A stretch of DNA of 6,208 nt from an uncultured Clostridia bacterium (GTDB lineage: Bacteria; Bacillota; Clostridia; Oscillospirales; CAG-272): positions 1 through 6,208 of the forward strand of contig CAJGCD010000076.1 of NCBI GenBank assembly GCA_904501715.1. Direction: 5' to 3'. The position numbers were made by a program, and so were the translations under genes. Positions 1 to 6,170 of the stretch are shown here, in pieces. Position 1 is the first letter of the stretch; every line of letters begins with the position of its first letter. The notes under the pieces were generated by a model, which ran no database searches, was not told the DNA's origin, and was given only the letters and a program-made list of their open reading frames with translations.

Positions 1-840
1 CTCCAAAAGCTCTTTATCTATTTTGTCAAGGTCGGCGATAGCTATCTGATATTGCTCTGCCTTAGGAGCCTGACCATGCCACTCGGGCTTGTTTTCCATA
101 AAGGAGATACCCTTGCCCTTAACTGATTTTGCGATTATAAGAGTAGGCTTCCCTACCGTCTCTCTTGCAGATCTCATAGCCGACTCGATCTCTATAAAAT
201 CGTGAGCGTCCACCGTGATAACATTCCAGCCAAATGCGAGGAACTTCTCATCATGAGGAGTGGGATTCATAACCTTGGTTATGTCTCCGTCTATCTGAAG
301 CCCGTTAAGATCGAGGATGGCAACGAGATTATCAAGGTGATAATGCGAGGCAAACATTGCTGCCTCCCATACCTGACCCTCCTGACTCTCTCCGTCACCA
401 ACGATGGTGTAAACTCTGAGACTCTTTCCGTCAAGCTTAGCCGCAAGAGCCATTCCGCAGGCGGTGGAGATACCAAGTCCAAGTGAACCCGTGGACATAT
501 CCACGCCGGGTGTGCCCTTCATATCGGGGTGTCCCTGAAGGAAGGAGTCTACCTGACGGAGCTTCGCGAGCTCGGACTCGTCAAAGAAGCCCTTGAGCGC
601 AAGTGCCGCGTAGAGCGCGGGAGCGGTGTGGCCCTTGGAGAGAACGAATCTGTCTCTGTCCTCCCACTTGGGGTTCTTGGGGTCGACCTTCATCTCCTCA
701 AAGTAGAGATATGCCATTATGTCAGCAATAGAAAGCGATCCGCCGGGATGGCCCGACGCTGCGGCGTGTACTCCCTCGAGAGCGCCGAGGCGTATTTTAG
801 CCGCCGTGTTTTTCAAAAAGTTAAGCTTTGTCTGTTCCAT
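1..840 (-). CDS. tkt: Transketolase, N-terminal (TPP-binding) subunit, 3' end cut by window edge
   Basis: This is the thiamine-diphosphate pyrimidine/diphosphate-binding half of a split transketolase, a cytoplasmic enzyme that moves two-carbon ketol units between sugar phosphates in the non-oxidative pentose phosphate pathway. 280 codons are open from the ATG to the edge. Visible family motifs are GHPGG (residues 30-34), SKGH (68-71), GHPD with TPGVDMSTGSLG (103-120), the TPP/Mg motif GDGESQEG (148-155) ending at Asn179 in LDLN, and KGKGISFMEN (241-250). Stand-alone N-subunits are about 270-285 residues, so only a few C-terminal residues are probably missing. The C-terminal partner subunit would be expected just left of position 1. 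The start is supported by AAAGGTTG (850-857) 9 nt upstream of ATG. It lies 38 bp beyond the trpS stop region without a terminator, so it is likely cotranscribed. Family assignment is very safe; the split-subunit form is inferred from the length. Confidence 0.95.
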   Translation of the reverse strand, partial: MEQTKLNFLKNTAAKIRLGALEGVHAAASGHPGGSLSIADIMAYLYFEEMKVDPKNPKWEDRDRFVLSKGHTAPALYAALALKGFFDESELAKLRQVDSFLQGHPDMKGTPGVDMSTGSLGLGISTACGMALAAKLDGKSLRVYTIVGDGESQEGQVWEAAMFASHYHLDNLVAILDLNGLQIDGDITKVMNPTPHDEKFLAFGWNVITVDAHDFIEIESAMRSARETVGKPTLIIAKSVKGKGISFMENKPEWHGQAPKAEQYQIAIADLDKIDKELLE

Positions 841-878
841 GAAAAATTCAACCTTTCATATATATTTGTACTTTTTGA

Positions 879-1877
879 TTATAATTTTACAAATCCGAGC
901 TTTTTCTCGACCTTGCCGAGCGTTCTGCGAGCGTAGTAGGAGGCTTCCTCCGCACCCTTCTTCATCTGAGCTTCAAGCAGGGCCTTGTCGGACATAAGCT
1001 CCTTGAATCTTTGCTGAACGGGGGCAAGAGCATCTGCACACGCTTCGCCTACGGCAAGCTTGAAATCTCCGTATCCCTTTCCATCAAATTCTCGTTCTAT
1101 TTCGTCAAAGGTCTTGCCCGTGTAGCAGGAGTAAATGGTCATGAGATTGTTTATTCCGTCCTTGCCCTCAGCGAAGCGTACGCAGGTGTCCGAATCGGTG
1201 ACCGCTCTCTTGAACTTGCGGATGATAGTATCCTTGTCATCAAGAATATAAACCACAGCGTTGGGATTTTCGTCGGACTTGGACATTTTTTTAGTGGGCT
1301 CGGCAAGTGACATTATCTTCATTCCCGACTTGGATATTATAGGCTCGGGAACAGTGAACGTGCCGGGGTAGAGCTGATTGAAGCGTTCCGCAATGTCGCG
1401 GCAGAGCTCAACGTGCTGCTTCTGGTCGATACCTACGGGAACAACGTCGGTCTGGTAGAGAAGTATATCCGCCGCCATAAGAACGGGGTAGGTGAAAAGA
1501 CCCGCGTTGATGTTGTCGGAATGCTTGGAGCTCTTGTCCTTGAACTGAGTCATTCTGGAAAGCTCACCGAACATAGTGAAGCAGTTGAGAAGCCAAGCAA
1601 GCTGTGCGTGCTCGTGAACGTGTGACTGAACGTAAAGAGTGTTCTTCTCGGGGTCAAGACCGCACGCCATATAAAGGGCGAGGGTTTCGTAGGTTCTGCG
1701 GCGAAGCTCGGCGGGAACCTGACGTACAGTTATCGCATGCTGGTCTACCACGCAGTAGAAGCATTTGTAATCCTTGGAGTACGTAGAAAAATTGCGTATA
1801 GCTCCAAGGTAATTTCCTATTGTGAGATTTCCGCTTGGCTGAACGCCCGAGTAAGAAATCTTCTGATCCTGAAACAT
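879..1877 (-). CDS. trpS: Tryptophanyl-tRNA synthetase
   Basis: This cytoplasmic class Ic aminoacyl-tRNA synthetase activates tryptophan with ATP and charges tRNA-Trp. At 332 residues it has the usual bacterial TrpRS length (about 325-340). The N-terminal Rossmann fold shows YSGVQPSGNLTIGNY (residues 9-23), where TIGN is the HIGH-type ATP motif. VVDQHA (43-48) follows, and VGIDQKQHVELCRDIAERFN (148-167) is the conserved Trp-site and dimer-interface region. The second ATP motif KMSKS is intact at 197-201. The C-terminal helical anticodon-recognition region runs to the end without truncation. The ATG is preceded by GGAGG (1886-1890) with an 8-nt spacer. The gene starts 21 bp after the aminotransferase stop, so its translation signals lie in that short gap and it most likely depends on the upstream promoter at 3127-3155. 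No T-box or trp-type leader precedes it. All key motifs are present, so it should be active. Confidence 0.98.
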   Translation of the reverse strand: MFQDQKISYSGVQPSGNLTIGNYLGAIRNFSTYSKDYKCFYCVVDQHAITVRQVPAELRRRTYETLALYMACGLDPEKNTLYVQSHVHEHAQLAWLLNCFTMFGELSRMTQFKDKSSKHSDNINAGLFTYPVLMAADILLYQTDVVPVGIDQKQHVELCRDIAERFNQLYPGTFTVPEPIISKSGMKIMSLAEPTKKMSKSDENPNAVVYILDDKDTIIRKFKRAVTDSDTCVRFAEGKDGINNLMTIYSCYTGKTFDEIEREFDGKGYGDFKLAVGEACADALAPVQQRFKELMSDKALLEAQMKKGAEEASYYARRTLGKVEKKLGFVKL

Positions 1878-1898
1878 ATGTAAGACCTCCGTGTAAAA

Positions 1899-3092
1899 TC
1901 AAAGTGAAGCGAAAACTTCGCCAAGGCGCTTGACACCCTCTACTATCTGCTCGTCCGAGGGGGTTGAGTAGTTAAGACGGAAGGAGGGTGATTTTGCCTC
2001 GGTGTCGCAGTTGAATGCCGTGCCGGGTACTACCGCTACCTTCTTTTCTACCGCTTTCTTTACGATAGCCGATGCGTCGTCGCAATTCTTAACAGTACCC
2101 CAGATAAAGAGTCCGCCCTCGGGACGGGTGAAGGTCACCTTGTCAACGGGTACGTATTTATCAAGGCACTCGAGCATAAGATTGCATTTTCTGCGGTAGA
2201 GGTCGTTGATGCCTGCAATGTGAGCGTCCATATCGCACTGTGTCATATACTTGTAGCAGAGCATCTGGAAAAATCCGTTTGTGTGAACGTCCTCGCCCTG
2301 CTTTGCCACAGCCATCTTTGAGCAGATAGCGGAGGGAGCGACGATAAATCCGACTCTCATTCCCGCCGAGAGTATCTTTGAGAAGGAGGAGCAGTATATT
2401 ACGCGTCCGTCAGTATCAAGGCTCTTGAGGGTGGGGATGTCCTCGCCCGCGAAGCGAAGCTCCCCGTAGGGATTGTCCTCAATTATGACCATATCGTACT
2501 TTTTAGCCAGCTCAAGTATAGCAAGTCGTTTTTCAAGGCTCGTGGTGATACCCGTAGGATTATGGAAGGTGGGTATCAGATACATAAGCTTTGCATTGGG
2601 GGTGTTTTTGAGTGCTTTCTCAAGACTCGAGAGGGATATGCCGTCTGCCTCCATCTCAACGCCGACGGGAGTAGCACCGTTTGAGCGGAAGGAGTTGAGA
2701 GAACCTATGAAGCTGGGATTTTCGCAGATAATGGCATCGCCCTCGTTGCAGAATACCTTGCACGCAAGCTCGATACCCTGCTGACCGCCCGAAACCACTA
2801 TGACACTGTCATCCTCCCGAACCATATTTTCGCCAAAGCGCTTTTTCTGGCGTGCCGCTATGGCATCACGCAGGGGAGCGTATCCCTCGGTAATACCGTA
2901 CTGAAGAGCGGTGGTTGATTGGTTCTCGAATATCTCTGCCGAGAGCCTTGCCAGCTCGTCAACGGGGAAGGACTCGGGAGAGGGATTTCCCGCCGCGAAG
3001 GATATTATAGTAGGGTCTGTAAGACTTTTGAATATTTCTCTTATAGCCGAAGGCTTAAGTTCGGCAATCTTTCTTGAAAATTTGTATTCCAT
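1899..3092 (-). CDS. PLP-dependent class I/II aminotransferase (aminoadipate/aromatic aminotransferase-like)
   Basis: This fold-type I, pyridoxal-phosphate aminotransferase resembles the MocR-catalytic-domain/LysN/KAT-II group, without the GntR DNA-binding domain seen in MocR regulators. It probably moves amino groups between amino acids (aromatic, 2-aminoadipate or branched) and 2-oxoglutarate; the sequence does not fix the substrate. Numbering from the chosen ATG (397 residues): SGGQQGI (101-107) binds the cofactor phosphate, HNPTGI (177-182) is the substrate/cofactor Asn motif, and IIEDNPY (203-209) supplies the Asp that pairs with the pyridine N. SSFSKILSAGMRVGF (235-249) carries the Schiff-base Lys239, and FRLNYS (371-376) holds Arg372 for the substrate carboxylate. 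A longer reading from GTG at 3101 is possible. However, the only good ribosome binding site (AAGGAG, 3101-3106) overlaps that GTG and sits 8 nt before ATG at 3092. The gene is first in the minus-strand operon and is divergent from the ThyX-like gene. Confidence 0.93.
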   Translation of the reverse strand: MEYKFSRKIAELKPSAIREIFKSLTDPTIISFAAGNPSPESFPVDELARLSAEIFENQSTTALQYGITEGYAPLRDAIAARQKKRFGENMVREDDSVIVVSGGQQGIELACKVFCNEGDAIICENPSFIGSLNSFRSNGATPVGVEMEADGISLSSLEKALKNTPNAKLMYLIPTFHNPTGITTSLEKRLAILELAKKYDMVIIEDNPYGELRFAGEDIPTLKSLDTDGRVIYCSSFSKILSAGMRVGFIVAPSAICSKMAVAKQGEDVHTNGFFQMLCYKYMTQCDMDAHIAGINDLYRRKCNLMLECLDKYVPVDKVTFTRPEGGLFIWGTVKNCDDASAIVKKAVEKKVAVVPGTAFNCDTEAKSPSFRLNYSTPSDEQIVEGVKRLGEVFASL

Positions 3093-3100
3093 ATTGGGCA

Positions 3101-3106
3101 CTCCTT
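3101..3106 (-). promoter_or_regulatory. Ribosome binding site that decides the aminotransferase start
   Basis: AAGGAG on the minus strand ends exactly on the G of an in-frame GTG (3099-3101). That GTG therefore cannot be its start codon. The next in-frame ATG (3090-3092) is at an ideal 8-nt spacing and begins the usual MEYKFS N-terminus. Confidence 0.85.
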
Positions 3107-3126
3107 GGATATTCTATTTCCTTATA

Positions 3127-3155
3127 ATAATATCACATATTATTCTAAAAGTCAA
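3127..3155 (-). promoter_or_regulatory. Sigma-A promoter of the aminotransferase-trpS-transketolase operon
   Basis: On the minus strand the -35 box is TTGACT (3155-3150), followed by a 17-bp spacer and the -10 box TATTAT (3132-3127). Transcription should begin near 3120, giving a short leader of about 28 nt before the aminotransferase ATG. That is too short for a T-box or riboswitch. The -35 box abuts the -35 box of the opposing promoter, and both lie in a palindrome. Confidence 0.85.
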
Positions 3156-3181
3156 TTGACTTTTGCATTAAAATGTGATAT
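3130..3181. repeat. 52-bp palindrome spanning the divergent promoters (operator candidate)
   Basis: The core AAAAGTCAATTGACTTTT (3147-3164) is a perfect 18-bp inverted repeat centred between 3155 and 3156. Flanking arms ATATCACAT (3130-3138) and ATGTGATAT (3173-3181) are also perfect inverted repeats placed symmetrically about the same centre. Over the full 26 half-site positions only four pairs fail (3139/3172, 3143/3168, 3145/3166, 3146/3165). Part of the symmetry is forced by two back-to-back TTGACT boxes. The AAAA/TTTT flanks and the distal arms are not, so a dimeric regulator binding here is plausible. No regulator gene is in the window. Confidence 0.75.
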
Positions 3182-3184
3182 ATT
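3156..3184 (+). promoter_or_regulatory. Sigma-A promoter of the ThyX-like gene
   Basis: The -35 box is TTGACT (3156-3161), followed by a 17-bp spacer and the -10 box TATATT (3179-3184). The predicted start is near 3191, giving a leader of roughly 36 nt. A CGGAG ribosome binding site (3215-3219) sits 7 nt before the ATG at 3227. The -35 hexamer is directly adjacent to the one on the opposite strand, so two polymerases could not occupy both promoters at once. Confidence 0.82.
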
Positions 3185-3226
3185 ATTAATGATAATAAAG
3201 GCAAATTCAACATACGGAGCATAAAG

Positions 3227-3850
3227 ATGATAAAAATTGAGAGAACGTCGGTAATGAATTTCGAAAATGCTATCAGAGGAGCGAGAAATCCGCTTAACAG
3301 CTGGAGCAGAATGGATAGCGCGTACGACGAAAAGGGAAACTACATACTTGGAGAAAATGATTTGGGTCTTGCCAAAAAGCTTGCTCACGCGGGAAGCGAC
3401 CACAGAAAGTTTTTGCGCCAGATATTTGTGTCGGTGGATATAACCGCTCCCCTTTACTGGTGGAAGGAATTTGACACCTACAAGGTGGGGACGGTAGCCA
3501 ACTCCTGCAGTACTATGCACAAGATACACGCAAAGTCCTTTGAAAGGGATGATTTCTCCTGCGACCGACTTGACGAGGGCGGACTTGCGGCACTTGATGC
3601 GCTTATTGCGTATCTTGAGGGAGAGAGAGTGAAATTCTGCGAGGATAAGACCAACAAGCAGGCATGGCATAATATGATACAGCTCCTGCCCTCAAGCTAC
3701 AACCAGATGAGAACGGTGACGCTTAACTACGAAAATCTTATCAATATTTACTACGCAAGGAAAACACACAAGCTCGCTGAATGGCATATACTCTGTGATT
3801 GGATAGAGGGATTGCCTTACGCGAAGGATATCATACTTGTCAAGGAATAA
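3227..3850 (+). CDS. Uncharacterised conserved protein, likely degenerate ThyX-fold (flavin-dependent thymidylate synthase-like)
   Basis: This is a 207-residue soluble protein without signal peptide or membrane segment. I recognise it as a type seen in Firmicutes genomes and phages without a settled function. Against remembered ThyX sequences, the C-terminal stretch TLNYENLINIYYAR (165-178) followed by AEW (184-186) mirrors the ThyX dUMP-site helix TxNxxxLxNxxxxR...AxW. It is preceded by LPSSYNQ (154-160), like the ThyX LPLxxYT. APLYWWKEF (74-82) matches the segment before the ThyX RHRxxS motif. The RHR signature itself is not there (TYKVGT, 84-89, lies in its place), and the usual NAR arginine is Glu169. 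Canonical FAD/dUMP chemistry is therefore doubtful; it may bind another nucleotide or have a different role. Highly ordered Trp/Tyr/Cys-rich stretches (NSCSTMH, 92-98) suggest a conserved pocket. It is monocistronic, with its own promoter and terminator, and divergent from the aminotransferase operon. The ORF is certain; the fold is inference. Confidence 0.85.
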   Translation: MIKIERTSVMNFENAIRGARNPLNSWSRMDSAYDEKGNYILGENDLGLAKKLAHAGSDHRKFLRQIFVSVDITAPLYWWKEFDTYKVGTVANSCSTMHKIHAKSFERDDFSCDRLDEGGLAALDALIAYLEGERVKFCEDKTNKQAWHNMIQLLPSSYNQMRTVTLNYENLINIYYARKTHKLAEWHILCDWIEGLPYAKDIILVKE

Positions 3851-3862
3851 TATGAAATACAT

Positions 3863-3903
3863 AAGGCACCTACGACCGTATACCGAGCGTAGGTGCCTTT
3901 CTT
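3863..3903 (+). terminator. Rho-independent terminator after the ThyX-like gene
   Basis: AAGGCACCTACG (3863-3874) pairs perfectly with CGTAGGTGCCTT (3888-3899) to form a 12-bp stem with a 13-nt loop. On the plus strand the U-run TTTCTT follows, starting within the stem end. It lies 12 bp after the stop codon. The same hairpin starts 6 bp after the stop of the convergent minus-strand protease gene. In that direction the downstream tail (ATGTATTTCATA) is only weakly U-rich, so it may terminate both genes but is best suited to the plus-strand gene. Confidence 0.9.
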
Positions 3904-3905
3904 GA

Positions 3906-6002
3906 CTAATCCATATTACCTTCTATGGAAATATCTTTTGTGAGTTCAGAAAGCTTAGCTTCGCATTCTGCACAAAACGGCTTGGCGGAATTATCTTGAA
4001 TCGAGTTATAAAAGCTTATCATGGATTTTGGATTGAGTTTACCCATAATACAATTCCATTTTTCTTCCGAGCTGTGTATATCACTATACCCTTCATCGTA
4101 CACTTCCTCCATCTGAAATGTATGGGCGGTTTCGTGCGCGAGCAGCAATGACATACCGGAAAACAAGGTATATCCAACCCAATCAACGTTTTCTGTATTG
4201 CACCTTAAAATATGAATTACAGGTCTGTTTTTAATAATTCCCAGAGATGTTTTTTCACCTATAACCATACCCATATAGGATGTTGCCAAATGATGACCGT
4301 CTACCTCATTGCAGTACATATAATTATCTCTGTTTGTCCATAGGATGTAAATGTGGTCATTTTCTCTTGGGGAGTTATATATACCGTTGGATATATGCGT
4401 CAAATTTTTGTGATGCTCGGTACAGCTTGGGGAACAGGAATCGGAACATCTGCCTACGGAACAATCATCAGCTGAGCTGTGGTAATATTCCGAGCTTCCG
4501 TCCATATACAGACCAATATTGAAATACCGTGCGTACACGAGGTTTGTAAAAGAATTTGCGGTAGAGATATGCTTTTCCATTTTAGGAGAAAAGGAAGAAT
4601 CAAAGTAATTAACAAAAGATATGACTTTTGTTAAAATATACCATTCATCAATATAATCAGTAGAGCAGTCATAGGTTGAATCTTTAGATGACATCTCTTT
4701 TTCGTTAACGTATTTTTTTTGATGCAAATATGAGGTGTCTGGGTATGAAGAGAGAACAGACTCGGTCTCTTCTGTCGCTTTACACTTAAAAATTATATTT
4801 CCCGTAGTTGATAAATCCAATTTCCAAATGGAATAATTTCCAATGCCGGAATACATTCTTACAGAGGAGGAATTACGATTATCCACTCCTAAATATTTTG
4901 AGCTGCTGACGGATTTTATAGTAACATATCCTGAAAGCTCACCTACGTACTCAATGAGCCATTTTTGAGTGTCGTTATTAAAAAACGTTGGATTTAATAC
5001 GGCGGTTTTGTTGAATGAAAGATATTCTTCGGAGCCTGCGTTCTGTATGTAATATGTTCCTTCATGAGGAGAAAAATAGAAGGAAATATCAAATGAGGAT
5101 ACAAAATTTTTATTATCACTATGCATAGTTCCTAAGCGCATTTTGAAGGTTCCCATGTTTTTCGACGATATGATTGCGCTGTCGGTGTATGGGTCAAAGG
5201 CGAGGTCGGCAACTGTATTGTAGTTGTCTATGTCCTTGGTATACACAGTGTTCATATCGGTATAGGTCGACCAGCCTGTAAAGTATACAGTGCTTTGAGA
5301 GCCTTTACATATGTTGCCATATTTCATAAGCTCGGATGAATATACCGAAACTCCGTACATATTTGCTCCCGAATATTTTGACATTTCCCACACCGCGGTA
5401 TTGTCGTTGGACGCGGATACAATAACTGAGCCTTGGGCTGTTGAGGCTATGCTTTGTTGCCCGTAGGCGTAGGGAATTATAGTATATCCGTCTCCGTTGT
5501 AGTTTATGTAAAATGTTTGCTCGGGGGATACCTCCCTGTCCGATGCGGGTAGGGTAACGGGTATTACTTGATTTCCCGATACGCCCAATGTAAGCTTGTT
5601 ATTTACCATTAAACGTATTACGTACGTGCCAAGCTCCTTGTGGCTTGATATTTTGAAAAGACCGTCTCTTTGGGGATTCTCGGCAGAGGACGGTGCCTCG
5701 GAGTATTCTTTTTCGGCTATGGTATAATCGTTCCATTGTTTACCGCTGTCAGAGGATAGCCAATTTTTAGAGGATATATTTTTCAGTGCATATACTCCAT
5801 CGGGTATGTAGTTCTCTGATGGAACATCGTATTTATTTATTTTGTGTGCAACAGTGCAGTATTGACTATCGTATAGGACTATATTGTCGTTTTTGAGGTT
5901 TCTATCTGCTTTCTCCTTGCTGACAGATGAGCTAAGAACCATACAACCTAAAACAGAGGAGAAGAGAAGTATACTTGAAATTATGCGTTTATAGATATTC
6001 AT
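3906..6002 (-). CDS. Secreted/lipoprotein zinc metalloprotease-like protein with beta-trefoil-like modules
   Basis: This is a 698-residue exported protein. The N-terminus MNIYKR plus a hydrophobic stretch (7-25) is a signal peptide. VLGC (17-20) could be a lipobox with Cys20, or cleavage may occur later near Ser26. Residues about 65-212 and 312-460 look like two ricin-type beta-trefoil-like modules (YALKNISSKNWLS; TYYIQNAGSEEYLSF; QKWLI; GYVTIKSVSSSKYLGVDN), probably for carbohydrate or surface binding. The region between (213-311) may be Ig-like. The C-terminal domain (about 461-690) has the zinc motif HETAH (623-627) with catalytic Glu624. A Cys cluster lies at 514/519/523/527, with a Met-turn-like CIMG (651-654) and CAEC (677-680). 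The third metal ligand is unclear: the metzincin position is Glu633 instead of His or Asp. ATG start is supported by AAAGGAGG (6008-6015). Parts are very AT-rich (hand count about 28% GC over 4561-4680). No sortase, SLH or dockerin module was seen. Substrate is unknown. Confidence 0.88.
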   Translation of the reverse strand: MNIYKRIISSILLFSSVLGCMVLSSSVSKEKADRNLKNDNIVLYDSQYCTVAHKINKYDVPSENYIPDGVYALKNISSKNWLSSDSGKQWNDYTIAEKEYSEAPSSAENPQRDGLFKISSHKELGTYVIRLMVNNKLTLGVSGNQVIPVTLPASDREVSPEQTFYINYNGDGYTIIPYAYGQQSIASTAQGSVIVSASNDNTAVWEMSKYSGANMYGVSVYSSELMKYGNICKGSQSTVYFTGWSTYTDMNTVYTKDIDNYNTVADLAFDPYTDSAIISSKNMGTFKMRLGTMHSDNKNFVSSFDISFYFSPHEGTYYIQNAGSEEYLSFNKTAVLNPTFFNNDTQKWLIEYVGELSGYVTIKSVSSSKYLGVDNRNSSSVRMYSGIGNYSIWKLDLSTTGNIIFKCKATEETESVLSSYPDTSYLHQKKYVNEKEMSSKDSTYDCSTDYIDEWYILTKVISFVNYFDSSFSPKMEKHISTANSFTNLVYARYFNIGLYMDGSSEYYHSSADDCSVGRCSDSCSPSCTEHHKNLTHISNGIYNSPRENDHIYILWTNRDNYMYCNEVDGHHLATSYMGMVIGEKTSLGIIKNRPVIHILRCNTENVDWVGYTLFSGMSLLLAHETAHTFQMEEVYDEGYSDIHSSEEKWNCIMGKLNPKSMISFYNSIQDNSAKPFCAECEAKLSELTKDISIEGNMD

Positions 6003-6007
6003 CTGCT

Positions 6008-6015
6008 CCTCCTTT
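6008..6015 (-). promoter_or_regulatory. Ribosome binding site of the protease gene
   Basis: AAAGGAGG on the minus strand is a near-perfect anti-16S match 5 nt before the ATG at 6002, which predicts strong translation. It fixes this ATG as the start and thus the signal peptide. Confidence 0.88.
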
Positions 6016-6052
6016 CAAATAAAAAACGTATAGAAGGTTGGGGTAAGCTGTT

Positions 6053-6107
6053 CTCAACATCCTATGCGCTTATGTGTGGCTGCACCACATCTTAGATGGA
6101 TGTCGAA
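6053..6107 (-). other. Structured 5' leader element of the protease mRNA
   Basis: In the minus-strand transcript, UUCGACAUCC (6107-6098) can pair with GGAUGUUGAG (6062-6053) as a 10-bp stem with two G-U wobbles. It encloses 35 nt that include a small hairpin, with 5-bp arms at 6085-6089 and 6075-6079 and a 5-nt loop. It lies in the roughly 130-nt untranslated leader between the predicted start site (about 6135) and the ribosome binding site. It could be a cis-acting RNA element. I do not recognise it as a known riboswitch class, and no U-run follows to make it a terminator. Confidence 0.4.
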
Positions 6108-6141
6108 TTTGCCATTTGTGAATTATGCTTTTTACAGGGTT

Positions 6142-6170
6142 ATTATACCATATTAAAGGCTTTGCGTCAA
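6142..6170 (-). promoter_or_regulatory. Near-consensus extended -10 promoter of the protease gene
   Basis: On the minus strand TTGACG (6170-6165) is followed by a 17-bp spacer and a perfect TATAAT (6147-6142). A TG one base upstream of the -10 gives the extended -10 form. Transcription should start near 6135. This is the strongest promoter in the window and makes the protease gene an independent unit. The remaining 38 bp to the right edge show no gene that I can support. Confidence 0.88.

Noticed and set aside
202..936. Plus-strand open frames opposite transketolase
   Set aside because: They are shadows of the minus-strand coding sequence, whose motifs are unambiguous; their translations show no family resemblance.
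3152..3670. 172-codon minus-strand open frame opposite the ThyX-like gene
   Set aside because: It is antisense to a gene with clear promoter, ribosome binding site and terminator. It runs through the divergent promoter palindrome, has no ribosome binding site and no recognisable protein features.
4280..4522. 80-codon plus-strand open frame opposite the protease domain
   Set aside because: It is antisense to a longer coding sequence with signal peptide and HExxH motif. No ribosome binding site or promoter.
5989..6060. 23-codon open frame in the protease leader overlapping the protease start
   Set aside because: No ribosome binding site precedes its ATG, and its codons run through the protease ribosome binding site. 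Too short to support as a gene, though noted as possible leader regulation.
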